Below are positions 44,301 through 52,087 of a DNA stretch of 64,000 nucleotides, piece after piece. The DNA comes from Bacteroidales bacterium (GTDB taxonomy: Bacteria > Bacteroidota > Bacteroidia > Bacteroidales > UBA932), in contig JAFLUX010000001.1 of NCBI GenBank assembly GCA_022508605.1, positions 1-64,000 of the forward strand, read 5' to 3'. The notes under the pieces are model-generated. The model was not told the DNA's origin. It was given only the letters and a program-made list of their open reading frames with translations, and ran no database searches. A program made the position numbers and the translations under genes. Numbering within the stretch: the stretch's first letter is position 1; each line of letters opens with the position of its first letter.

Positions 44301-44694
44301 GGTGTATGACTGCTGGCGCTATCCCGGCGACCCCAACGCAAAGTACGCCCGCTTCTTCCCCAATGATCCCGACTTCGGCAACCGCAACTTCTCACGCGCT
44401 TCCGACTTCAATGTCGAAAGGGCCGACTACCTCTGCCTGCGCGACGTGTCCATCATGTACGACCTCCCCGACAAGTGGGTGAAGGGTGCAGGAATCAAGA
44501 AGATTACCGTCGGCATCAGCGGGAACACGCTTTACTACTTCACTGGCGTCAGCGGATCCATCTGCCCCGAGACCGGTATGGGTACGGCTTCCGACGACAG
44601 CTTCTATACTTCCGTCAGCACAGGAGCAAACGAGAACTCGAGCATAGCTCCTACCGCCCGCAAGTTCCTCTTCAACCTCAGGATATCATTCTAA
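41398..44694 (+). CDS. SusC/RagA family TonB-dependent outer-membrane transporter 1
   Basis: This protein has 1098 residues. Signal peptide MKKLILLFLSAMLLLPLSAYG; the frame opens further upstream but that part overlaps the preceding gene. Order: carboxypeptidase-D-like domain (GRVVDENGEPLPGASIMVEG), plug with LDDVVVVGYGTQ, LIRGGSSINLSNDPIVIVDG and ASAAIYGARASNGVILVTT, then a 22-strand barrel ending LFNLRISF. It imports oligomers across the outer membrane with energy from TonB, together with the SusD partner 16 bp downstream. Substrate unknown; context suggests phosphodiester-containing glycans. About 60% or more of its visible motifs are repeated in the second copy at 55991. Confidence 0.96.
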   Translation: MKKLILLFLSAMLLLPLSAYGQNARALRGRVVDENGEPLPGASIMVEGTSTGFICDVDGNFEISGTKFPVNVVVSFLGYADKNMTIYGNEPAPFIIAMSDAANYLDDVVVVGYGTQSRRTLTTSVSKVDGDAIYNAPVASVGEALKGKITGVRVATNNALSGEAPRMLIRGGSSINLSNDPIVIVDGIQRDLSDINPNDIESMEVLKDAASAAIYGARASNGVILVTTRKGNVSKGAQVSFETQIGLQQPSRKWNMMSSREYLSFIRPTMYATFNTMPSTPNPTYASFVDGPYSAGTGNGEDSIYTTRYANSLDDIPDGWEWMYDPIDPSRVLTFTESDYQSQWFHNSLWHKEYIGVNGGSKDMKYAASLSYMGDDGIVVMSHAKAFTAHTNASFNISKNLEASTTFDYSHTVKNPLTGNYYNAIGRGITLAPTHREFDSEGRWLTGGTHVAQQTPSFYEAFYDREAANDRTTFNMNIKWKISDGLRLVGQYAVHNNDYRGSYYAYGEVNGTPNYYGGTSRSTTETRTQTYRNDFQAYLNYKKTFGKHSIDAMAGTDYMRWRYWYLTANATGSTSDKVPHLQSGTAFTASNRDEEEALLSFFGRVNYDFSGRYILSATVRSDGSSKFAPENRWGFFPSGSAAWIISSEPFWPVSPEVINLFKVRASYGLTGNNGIGRYDTYGSYTTANVYAGQSVTIPSAMVNLGLKWETTSQLDLGLDLSFMRDRIRLMADYYNKVTSNMLMDVTLPDTGTFGSAKANVGSARFYGFEIELHTANIEKRDFSWTTDFTWSYNRNEVLALADEYKYTDLNGKDAWRIGGYTMSESGERFGGTAVGEPLGRIYGYKIDHIIQSEAEADAAYYDNLAAGYRRSDGKSILGRKDVGDYEWKNREGSARRSDGSEQIDAEDMFYLGNVMPFANGGIGNTVRWKRLSFNIYMDYALGHSIYNYMKSRMFQNNFGNCNANVDKMVYDCWRYPGDPNAKYARFFPNDPDFGNRNFSRASDFNVERADYLCLRDVSIMYDLPDKWVKGAGIKKITVGISGNTLYYFTGVSGSICPETGMGTASDDSFYTSVSTGANENSSIAPTARKFLFNLRISF

Positions 44695-44710
44695 AACGGA
44701 GGGAAGAATT

Positions 44711-46213
44711 ATGAAAATAAAGAAACTGCTTACATATTTCACGATTTGCGCCGCAGCCGCGACCGCTCCTTCATGCGACATGTTCGACGGGCTTTTGGAC
44801 ATCACCCAGGACGGCGCCATATCTTTCAGCAACATGTGGCAGGATGCCAATGACGTGGTCACATCCACCAACGGCATCTACTACCGCATGAGGTCCTGTT
44901 TCGTGCAGGACGAATGCAACGTGTTCTACTGGGGCGAAGCCCGCGTGGGCGAGTACATGTGGGGACCCGGCCTGGACGCCAAGGCCACCGACGCCAACAA
45001 GCGTGCCGTGCTCCTGAGCAACATGACCGGAGCCACGGGTTCGTGCAGCTGGTCCGCCCTGTACACCACCATAGACCAGGCGAATCAGGTCATAAAATAC
45101 GCCCCCACAGTGGAGATGAACGAGGCCACGCGCGAATATTGCCTCGGGCAGGCCTATTTCGCACGCGCCTACTGCTATTTCTGGGCGGCGCGGCTCTGGG
45201 GCGACGTTCCCATGAACCTCGTGCCGGTAGAAGGAACCAACCAGCCCGAGACCTATCCGGAGCGCACTCCGAAAGCCGATGTGTATGCACAGATAGGAAT
45301 CGACATCGAAGAGGCCCGCAAGCGTTCGGCCCAGCTCGGCAGCGACGCCTACTTCGCAACTGCCGCGGCAGTCAACATCCTTGATGCCGAATACAGTCTC
45401 TGGATGTACGCCGCACAGAACGGAGGAAATGCATATCTCGACAGGGCCGGGGATGCCATAAACGCCCTCGGAGTGAACCGCAGCAAGCTCTCCGACAACT
45501 ATGCGGACATCTTCGACCGCACCAAGAAGAAGGGCAAGGAAGTGATTTTCGCCCTGCGCAACGATCAAGGCGAGAAACTTACCGGAGGCTACTACCTCTA
45601 CTTCTATCATCCCACTTCCGCGGTCGACGGAAAGTATGTCAACAACCCCGTCCCCGTGAACAAGACCCAGTGGTGGAGCTATTCGCAGAACTTCGTGGAC
45701 ATACTCCAGGCAAGCGAGAAAGACAACAATGACAGGCGCGTGGCCACCAACCTCGGCATAGGCAACTACGGAGCCGGAGACGGCCGCGTGCTTTCCTGGC
45801 CCAACAAGTTCCTCGGAGAAATGACGGGTTCTCTCGTCACCCTCGACTGCGACCTTCTCTATTACCGTCATGCACTTGCGGTGATGCTCGATGCGGAACT
45901 GAAGTACTACCGCCAGGACTACGCGGGCGCCCTCGCGTCGCTCAACATCATAGCCGACCGTGCATACGGCAAGTCCGTCTACACCTCAGCGACGAAAGAC
46001 GACGTGCTCCAGGCACTCTGCAACGAGTACTTCCTGGAATTTCCTGCGGAAGGCGTAATATGGTGGGCTCTGATAAGGCTCGGCAAGATATGGGATTACA
46101 ACCCCGATCTGAAGGCCAAGCAGGCCAGCAACCCCAACATTCTGCTCTGGCCCCTGACCAACAGCGCCATCAATCGCAACAACAAGCTCAAACAAACCGA
46201 AGGATGGAGTTAG
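44711..46213 (+). CDS. SusD/RagB family nutrient-binding lipoprotein 1
   Basis: This protein has 500 residues, with lipobox TAPSC (Cys22). SusD marks include YTTIDQANQVIKYAP, AYFARAYCYFWAARLWGDVP, and the C-terminal VLQALCNEYFLEFPAEG and LLWPLTNSAINRNNKL. Such proteins cap the SusC barrel and deliver ligand. It lies 16 bp after susC copy 1 and 4 bp before the beta-helix lipoprotein. Its paralogue is at 59342. Confidence 0.95.
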   Translation: MKIKKLLTYFTICAAAATAPSCDMFDGLLDITQDGAISFSNMWQDANDVVTSTNGIYYRMRSCFVQDECNVFYWGEARVGEYMWGPGLDAKATDANKRAVLLSNMTGATGSCSWSALYTTIDQANQVIKYAPTVEMNEATREYCLGQAYFARAYCYFWAARLWGDVPMNLVPVEGTNQPETYPERTPKADVYAQIGIDIEEARKRSAQLGSDAYFATAAAVNILDAEYSLWMYAAQNGGNAYLDRAGDAINALGVNRSKLSDNYADIFDRTKKKGKEVIFALRNDQGEKLTGGYYLYFYHPTSAVDGKYVNNPVPVNKTQWWSYSQNFVDILQASEKDNNDRRVATNLGIGNYGAGDGRVLSWPNKFLGEMTGSLVTLDCDLLYYRHALAVMLDAELKYYRQDYAGALASLNIIADRAYGKSVYTSATKDDVLQALCNEYFLEFPAEGVIWWALIRLGKIWDYNPDLKAKQASNPNILLWPLTNSAINRNNKLKQTEGWS

Positions 46214-46217
46214 CATT

Positions 46218-48293
46218 ATGAAATACAGAATAACAAATATGATTTGCGTGCTGCTCGCCTTAGGCGCCTGCAGCAAGATTAGCGAGCCGGCCCCCGTGGA
46301 AGACACCCTCAGGGTCGTGCTCTCCCCTGCCCTCGGAACCATACAGGCCAATGGCCGCACAGCGGACGACAAGTCCGAGTACGAGGCCGTGGTAAAGGTC
46401 TACAGGGGCAGCGCCCTTGCGGACGACCTCAGCTGGACAGCAGAACTGGTGGACGACCCCTCCTGGATAGATGATTTCCAGAGCTCTGTGAGGATGGAAA
46501 GCCTGTTCACGGACATGTATTCCGGCAAGGACTACACCATCGCCGAGAGCGGCATCATCATGGCTTTCAAGCCCAATTCCGGCAGCAGCCGCACGGCGAC
46601 GCTCCGCTTCAAGCTATCCGACGGCAGCACCGTCGACTTCAGGATAAGGCAGAAGGGAGAGATACCCGATGACGTGCACATCGCCAGCACCGACGACCTG
46701 CTCGCGTGGGTGGCCGACCAGTCCGAATGGTCAGATGCCGACTGCATCTATCTCGATGCCGACATAGACATGGATGGCGTGGACTGGAAGCCCATCAATT
46801 TCAGCGGCAAGTTCGACGGACAGGGCCACTGCATCTACAACTTCGTGCAGAATGCCAACGAGGAAAGTTTCGGCTTCTTCGGCATCATGTCCGGAAGCGT
46901 CAGCAACCTCATCTTCGGCTCTTCCGACGGAAAAAACTATGACGGCGAGAGCGTCATAAACTTCTCCGGCACGGGCGGAAAATATCATGTGGGCATGATT
47001 TCCCAGTGCCAGGGCGATGTGACCGACGTGACCAACTTCATGAGCATCAAGATTTCCACCGACAGCGGGGCCAATCTCTACGCCGCACCGCTCATCGGCA
47101 CCGTCAACGTGGCTGGCATCACCATAAAGAACTGCGTCAACTACGGAGACCTCACTGCTCCCACGGCAGACAATACTTCCGGCAAGGAATCTCTTTACGG
47201 AGGCATACTCGCCCGCTGCGAACCCGGCTCCGGGGCCGCCATAGACGTGACAGGCTGCAAGAACTACGGCAACATCATCAGCCAGGATCCCTTCACAACG
47301 GCCATAGCCGGCATAGTGGCAAACACTCCCAGCGGCCACTTCGTGCGCATCACGGACTGCGAGAACTTCGGCAACGTCGCCATCAACTCTTCCGCAGCGC
47401 CCGACGGCTTCAAGGAAGGTTATGCCGGAGGCATAGGAGGCCTGCTCCGCGGCAATACCGACGGTGTGGTGGTACGCAACTGCGTCAACCATGCTGACCT
47501 GAGCGCCAGCGGGAGCACCCTCGGCGACTTCGGAGGCATACTCGGTCGCGGACGCCCCGCACTGATTGTCGACTGCGTCAATGAAGGTTCCATTACTTTC
47601 GACGGCAGCGGTACCGCACAGGGCCTGCTCATCGGTGGCATCAGCGGCGGCATGTACGACGGCGGCACCATCGAAGGCTGCACCAACAAGGGAGCGATAC
47701 TCTCCAACAAGAGCACCGTACACCGCATGGGCGGCATCACCGGCACCATGAGTTCCGGTGTCTGCACCGTGAAGAACTGCACCAACGAAGCCCCCATATC
47801 CATCATACGAAGCACGCCCAACTCCAACTGGCAGGGCATAGGAGGCATCTGCGGCTATCAGGAGAACTCCGATGCAGCCACTATCGAGGGCTGCACCAAC
47901 AAGGGAGCCATAACCATCATCTGCCCGAGCAACACCACTCATGTCAACGGCATCGGGGCAGGCGGCATCATGGGGACCTGCAAGCTCAACATGAACTTCA
48001 GCGGCAATGTCAATGAGGGCGATGTCACCGCCACTATAGACGGCGAAGTGGAGAAGTTCGCCGGCGGCCTGGTAGGTTACAATTACGCTGCAAGCTGCAA
48101 ATGCACTGGTGACAAGGTGCGTGCGGCGGTCAGTTGCACCACAGCCGGCATACTCGTCGGAAGCAATGCAGGCAGCTTCAGCGGATGCTCCGCAGCCGGC
48201 AGCGTTAACGGCACGAGCGTCGGCAGCGACAATCTCGTCAGCCTTGCGGCCGGCGTCAACAAAGGCACAATCAGCGGCACTGTGATATGGTAA
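46218..48293 (+). CDS. Surface lipoprotein: BACON-like domain plus beta-helix repeats
   Basis: This protein has 691 residues, with lipobox LGAC (Cys18). Residues about 25-145 resemble a BACON-type Ig domain (SGSSRTATLRFKLSDGSTVD, FRIRQKGEIP). The joint DDLLAWVADQSEWSDADC and NFSGKFDGQGHCIYNFVQ open a repeat region like that of the 38975 product, with SNLIFGSSDGKNYDG and repeated CxNxG/GGIxG turns to the C-terminus. This keeps the beta-helix but exchanges the N-terminal domain. It probably forms a surface binding protein for the SusC/D pair. The stop overlaps the ATG of the GDPD gene by one base (TAATG). Confidence 0.82.
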   Translation: MKYRITNMICVLLALGACSKISEPAPVEDTLRVVLSPALGTIQANGRTADDKSEYEAVVKVYRGSALADDLSWTAELVDDPSWIDDFQSSVRMESLFTDMYSGKDYTIAESGIIMAFKPNSGSSRTATLRFKLSDGSTVDFRIRQKGEIPDDVHIASTDDLLAWVADQSEWSDADCIYLDADIDMDGVDWKPINFSGKFDGQGHCIYNFVQNANEESFGFFGIMSGSVSNLIFGSSDGKNYDGESVINFSGTGGKYHVGMISQCQGDVTDVTNFMSIKISTDSGANLYAAPLIGTVNVAGITIKNCVNYGDLTAPTADNTSGKESLYGGILARCEPGSGAAIDVTGCKNYGNIISQDPFTTAIAGIVANTPSGHFVRITDCENFGNVAINSSAAPDGFKEGYAGGIGGLLRGNTDGVVVRNCVNHADLSASGSTLGDFGGILGRGRPALIVDCVNEGSITFDGSGTAQGLLIGGISGGMYDGGTIEGCTNKGAILSNKSTVHRMGGITGTMSSGVCTVKNCTNEAPISIIRSTPNSNWQGIGGICGYQENSDAATIEGCTNKGAITIICPSNTTHVNGIGAGGIMGTCKLNMNFSGNVNEGDVTATIDGEVEKFAGGLVGYNYAASCKCTGDKVRAAVSCTTAGILVGSNAGSFSGCSAAGSVNGTSVGSDNLVSLAAGVNKGTISGTVIW

Positions 48294-49201
48294 TGAAAAA
48301 AGCACTGAAATTACTTTGGACTCTTCCCCTCGCGGCACTTCTTTTCGCTTGCGAGGGGGCCGAGCCCGAACTGCCCGTATTCACGCCGCCGGAAGACGGT
48401 GGCGGCGATCAAGAGAAGCCTGAATTGTCTTTGGAGCCTGCCGAATGCAACAACAGGGTTGTCGCGCACCGCTGCGGCGCCAAGGAAGCCGGCCTGCCGG
48501 ACAATTCCCTCGCCGCCCTCGAATATGCGATGAGGCTCGGCTGCTACGCCGCCGAAATAGACATCTATTACACATCCGACAACAATGTGATAGTACACCA
48601 CGGCAGTTCCGGCAAGGTGAACGGACTCTTCCCCTCCCAGCACACCCTCGAACAGATAAGGGCCGCGGGCAAACTCTCCAACGGAGAGGAAATCCCCACG
48701 CTCGAAGACTTCCTCGACGCGGTGTGCGTCAAGGGCAACTGCACCCGTCTCTGGATAGAGACAAAGAACATCACCAATGAAGAGCTGCTGCCGTCCGCTC
48801 AGGAAGCTGCAATAATCAACGGCGTAAAGAGGTCCCTTGAAATCATAGCCGAAAAAAAGGCCGAGAAATTCGTGGAGTTCAACGGCACCGGGCGCTCGGC
48901 CGTATTCAAGCAGATATATCCCCTGATCAAGGCCAAGGGCTACAGCTGCTCCATGGCCACGGCCAACTCCGCCGCCACCATGAAATCCAACGGCTATGAG
49001 TGGAGCAACTACGACGTCACGTCCAAGTCGGCCTCCGACATCGCCGGCATCGTCGCCGACTATCAACAGTATTCGGTGTCGCTGAGTCTTTACAACATAG
49101 ACACGGATGAGCTTCGCAGCGCCTGCTCTCCCCATAAGGAGAAAGTGAAGGGACTGATGACAAACTATCCCAGGGCCCTGATGGGCGCGATTAATTGGTA
49201 A
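48293..49201 (+). CDS. Glycerophosphodiester phosphodiesterase-like lipoprotein 1
   Basis: This protein has 302 residues, with lipobox LFAC (Cys20); a Pro/Glu-rich spacer follows. GDPD catalytic marks: VVAHRCGAKEAGLPDNS (His-Arg pair), AAEIDIYYTSDNN (metal ligands Glu and Asp), VIVHHGSSGKVNG (second catalytic His) and LWIETKN (third metal ligand Glu). The family hydrolyses glycerophosphodiesters to glycerol-3-phosphate and an alcohol. The position in a SusC/D operon and lipid anchor suggest action on external substrate at the surface or in the periplasm. An alternative ATG at 48287 adds two residues. Confidence 0.9.
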   Translation: MKKALKLLWTLPLAALLFACEGAEPELPVFTPPEDGGGDQEKPELSLEPAECNNRVVAHRCGAKEAGLPDNSLAALEYAMRLGCYAAEIDIYYTSDNNVIVHHGSSGKVNGLFPSQHTLEQIRAAGKLSNGEEIPTLEDFLDAVCVKGNCTRLWIETKNITNEELLPSAQEAAIINGVKRSLEIIAEKKAEKFVEFNGTGRSAVFKQIYPLIKAKGYSCSMATANSAATMKSNGYEWSNYDVTSKSASDIAGIVADYQQYSVSLSLYNIDTDELRSACSPHKEKVKGLMTNYPRALMGAINW

Positions 49202-49231
49202 CAAACTGAAACATTATTCAACATAACCACC

Positions 49232-49393
49232 ATGTCATTAATTATTAACGATTTGACTAATAGGGGCAGGTATGAAACTCCCATTTGCCGAGTATATTCC
49301 ATGACCCCGGCCGCAGTCATCTGCGGCAGCCTTGAACAGCTTCTTCCGGAAGGATTCTCCGGTTTCGAGGATGTCGATGATTGGGATGATTAA
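49232..49393 (+). CDS. Tiny acidic protein A (Y-x2-P-x12-[IL]-C family)
   Basis: This is a 53-residue protein with no signal peptide. It has YETP at residues 14-17, then exactly twelve residues before IC at 30-31, followed by a tail FEDVDDWDD. The same layout recurs in the tiny proteins at 51943 and 55831, which argues that it is translated. It begins 30 bp after the GDPD gene and ends 16 bp before the beta-helix lipoprotein gene. Function unknown; no homologue with known role is recognised. Confidence 0.65.
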   Translation: MSLIINDLTNRGRYETPICRVYSMTPAAVICGSLEQLLPEGFSGFEDVDDWDD

Positions 49394-49409
49394 ACAAAGG
49401 AGATGAGCG

Positions 49410-51923
49410 ATGAAAAGAATTGTTTGCATCATAGCGGCAATGGCCGTTTTGACCCTTGTCTCCTGCAATAAGGAGCAGGTCGAGTCCCCTGCTGTGGGGG
49501 AAAAGACGGACGAGAACAACGGCGCCGCCGGTGTTTTCTCTTTCTCCGCCGCCAGGGAGCTTACCACCAGAACCTATCTGGACGAAGAATCGAATGCTTT
49601 CCTGTGGGAAAACGGAGAATCCCTTGCAGTCTGCTATGGCAGCACCATAAAGGAGTTCGTGTATGATGCCGCTTCGGAAGCATTTATCTGCGAGGATTTC
49701 GATGAGAGTGCATCCGGACCTTTCTATATAGTCTCCCCCTACAGCGCCGAGTTGAGTATAGACAGTGGAAGAATCCGCACCGTGCTTCCCTCCATCCAGA
49801 CGGCAGGAACCAAGGGCTGCGACCCCTCCGCACTTATATCAGTGGCTAAGGCAGACGACGTCGAGACACTCAAGGAAGGAGTGACGCTCAAGAACGCGTT
49901 CAGCCTGATCAAAGTTACCGTCAAAGATTCCGATGTGTCGTCCGTCTCTTTCGAGGGCAATGCCGACGGCATGAACCTGGCTCCAGTAATCTCCGGACCT
50001 GTGAGCATAGACCCTGACGATGCCTCCGTCACCGTCAGCGGGCGCAAGACTGCAGTCACCCTGACTGCCGCCTCCGGCAATCTGGAAGCAGGCACTTATT
50101 ACATCGCTGCCGCACCTGCAACTCTTGAAAAAGGCATCAAGGCAATATTCAAGCGCGACGGCGAGGAACTTGCCAGCTTCCGCAAGACCTCATCGTCCCG
50201 CACGCTCGTGCGCAACGCAGGCCTGAACCTCGGCAGTTTCGACGTGGCCTCGTTGGAAGGCCGCTGCCGCTATATCCAGAATGCCGAAGACATAAACAAA
50301 TGGAGAACCGGCACTGTCAGCGGCTCGGACATCACTTTCCTCGGTGATGATATCGACATGGGCGGAGCCGCACACACACCCTTCGATATCGATGGTAGTT
50401 TCGACGGACAGAACCACTGCATCGCCTGCTTCAAGTCCGAAAGGTCCGGCGCCAATGCCGCTTTCTTCAACAATACTAAAGGTGATGTAAGCAACATTAT
50501 CTTCGGCTCGCTCGACGGCGAGACCTATGATGGCGTCAGTATCATCACAGTCGACGGCTCATCCGAGAACTGGGTATATGCAGGTGCAATTGCGAGACTC
50601 AACAGCAATGCCACAGGCATCCGCACCTATGTTCCAGTCAGCATACTTTCCTCATGTACGTGCAAAGTTCGTGTAGGAGGACTCTTCGGTGGAGGTTTCG
50701 GCAGTGGGTCCAAGGTCGAGTCGTGTTACAATTACGCGAAAGTCAGTTCTGATGCTTCTGGAAAAACAGACGAATATGAGTCTTTGTTCGGAGGCATCCT
50801 CGGATGCTGCAATCCCGGCGAGTCAGAGACAATCTATTTTGTAGACTGCCACAATTATGGCGAGGTCATATCCACGGATCCTTTCTGCACCGCAGTAGGA
50901 GGAATAGTCTCAAATTGTCCAAGCAAGAATCTGGCAGTAATTACAGACTGCCACAACTATGCAAATGTAGCAATCAACACAGTAAATGCGCCAACGGGCA
51001 ACAAAGAAGGATATGTCGGTGGCATCGGAGGGCTTCTGAACGGAGGAGGAGTCAAAGGCATATTGATTAAGAACTGCGTAAATCACTCAAATATCGAAGT
51101 TACGGGCCCTACTACAGGAAATATAGGAGGCATTGTCGGACGAGCCAATTGCGGAGATATCGACGGCTGTGTCAATGAGGGAAACATTGCCTTCAACGCA
51201 AATGTCGGAAGCAGGGCCCTGCTCATCGGAGGCATCGCCGGCGGCATGTACACTGCCCCATCATCAAGTGTCACAAACTGCACCAACAACGGCAATATTT
51301 CTTCAAACAAGAACCAGGTCAACCGCATAGGAGGCATAGTCGGTACAGTAAACTCCGGGGCCAACACCATTTCCGGCTGCATCAACAACGGCACGGTCAC
51401 GCTATCCCGCTCTGCCGCGAACAGCAACTGGCAGGCGGCGGGCGGTATAGTCGGCTTCCAGCAGGCATCCACATCATGCGTTATCAAGAAATGTGAAAAT
51501 CGGAATGCAGTAACGATTTCCATGCCTAATAATTTAAGCGGCGGCAATGCGATAAATGCCGGAGGAATTGTAGGTCTCGCCGTACATAACATAGATTTGT
51601 CTGAGAATATCAATACAGGTGACGTTACCATAGACAATACCGGAAGTGCCGATTCTTATGCCGGAGGGATTGTGGGGCAGTTCAAAGACTCCGAGGCCGG
51701 CACCAAGTCGGCAAGCGGAGACAGCAGCAATTGCGCCGTATCGGTCACCGCCGCAAATGCATATGCAGGAGCATTAGCCGGTAGCAACGCTGCAAAAGGC
51801 ACGTTCACCGGAGAGAAAGTGGCCGGCTCCGTGAACGGAGTGACGCTCAGTACAGACAATTTTGAAGGACTGCTGTGGGGAGCCAATACCGGCACGGTCA
51901 CAGGAACCGTATTATCCAAATAA
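49410..51923 (+). CDS. Surface lipoprotein: fimbrillin-like domain plus beta-helix repeats
   Basis: This protein has 837 residues, with lipobox LVSC (Cys19). The N-terminal domain (about 40-280) is fimbrillin-like (NAFLWENGESLAVCYG). The beta-helix region follows the same plan as in the 38975 and 46218 products: SFDGQNHCIACFKSE, SNIIFGSLDGETYDG, then CxNxG/GGIxG turns, including CTNNGNISSNKNQVNRIGG. Parts of the repeat region (about 50600-51180 and 51480-51660) are visibly poorer in GC than the matching parts of the paralogues, so the gene looks like a mosaic. Role inferred as surface binding or adhesion. Confidence 0.82.
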   Translation: MKRIVCIIAAMAVLTLVSCNKEQVESPAVGEKTDENNGAAGVFSFSAARELTTRTYLDEESNAFLWENGESLAVCYGSTIKEFVYDAASEAFICEDFDESASGPFYIVSPYSAELSIDSGRIRTVLPSIQTAGTKGCDPSALISVAKADDVETLKEGVTLKNAFSLIKVTVKDSDVSSVSFEGNADGMNLAPVISGPVSIDPDDASVTVSGRKTAVTLTAASGNLEAGTYYIAAAPATLEKGIKAIFKRDGEELASFRKTSSSRTLVRNAGLNLGSFDVASLEGRCRYIQNAEDINKWRTGTVSGSDITFLGDDIDMGGAAHTPFDIDGSFDGQNHCIACFKSERSGANAAFFNNTKGDVSNIIFGSLDGETYDGVSIITVDGSSENWVYAGAIARLNSNATGIRTYVPVSILSSCTCKVRVGGLFGGGFGSGSKVESCYNYAKVSSDASGKTDEYESLFGGILGCCNPGESETIYFVDCHNYGEVISTDPFCTAVGGIVSNCPSKNLAVITDCHNYANVAINTVNAPTGNKEGYVGGIGGLLNGGGVKGILIKNCVNHSNIEVTGPTTGNIGGIVGRANCGDIDGCVNEGNIAFNANVGSRALLIGGIAGGMYTAPSSSVTNCTNNGNISSNKNQVNRIGGIVGTVNSGANTISGCINNGTVTLSRSAANSNWQAAGGIVGFQQASTSCVIKKCENRNAVTISMPNNLSGGNAINAGGIVGLAVHNIDLSENINTGDVTIDNTGSADSYAGGIVGQFKDSEAGTKSASGDSSNCAVSVTAANAYAGALAGSNAAKGTFTGEKVAGSVNGVTLSTDNFEGLLWGANTGTVTGTVLSK

Positions 51924-51942
51924 CTATTATAGACAACGCATT

Positions 51943-52083
51943 ATGAGCAAAAAGAACTTGTTCGACTTCTATCAGGCACCGGACTGCGAGCTTTGTCCGT
52001 TGTGCGGCACAGAGCTTATTTGTGTTTCCGGAGAAGGGAGCACCGAAGATTTCACTGGGGACTTTCCCGAGTATAACTGGTAG
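51943..52083 (+). CDS. Tiny Cys-rich acidic protein B (Y-x2-P-x12-[IL]-C family)
   Basis: This 46-residue protein has no signal peptide. YQAP at 10-13 is followed, after exactly twelve residues, by IC at 26-27 in LICVSGEGSTEDF; the C-terminus is PEYNW. It has five Cys in total (15, 18, 21, 27 and none after), with CELCPLC giving two C-x2-C pairs that could bind metal. It starts 19 bp after one lipoprotein gene and stops 4 bp before the next, fully inside the operon. Function unknown. Confidence 0.65.
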   Translation: MSKKNLFDFYQAPDCELCPLCGTELICVSGEGSTEDFTGDFPEYNW

Positions 52084-52087
52084 ACTT

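Noticed and set aside
46731-48338. Minus-strand open frame of 535 codons
   Set aside because: It lies wholly opposite the beta-helix lipoprotein gene, whose repeats and GC-rich third positions keep the antisense frame open. The translation is Ala/Val/Asp-rich with no family motif.
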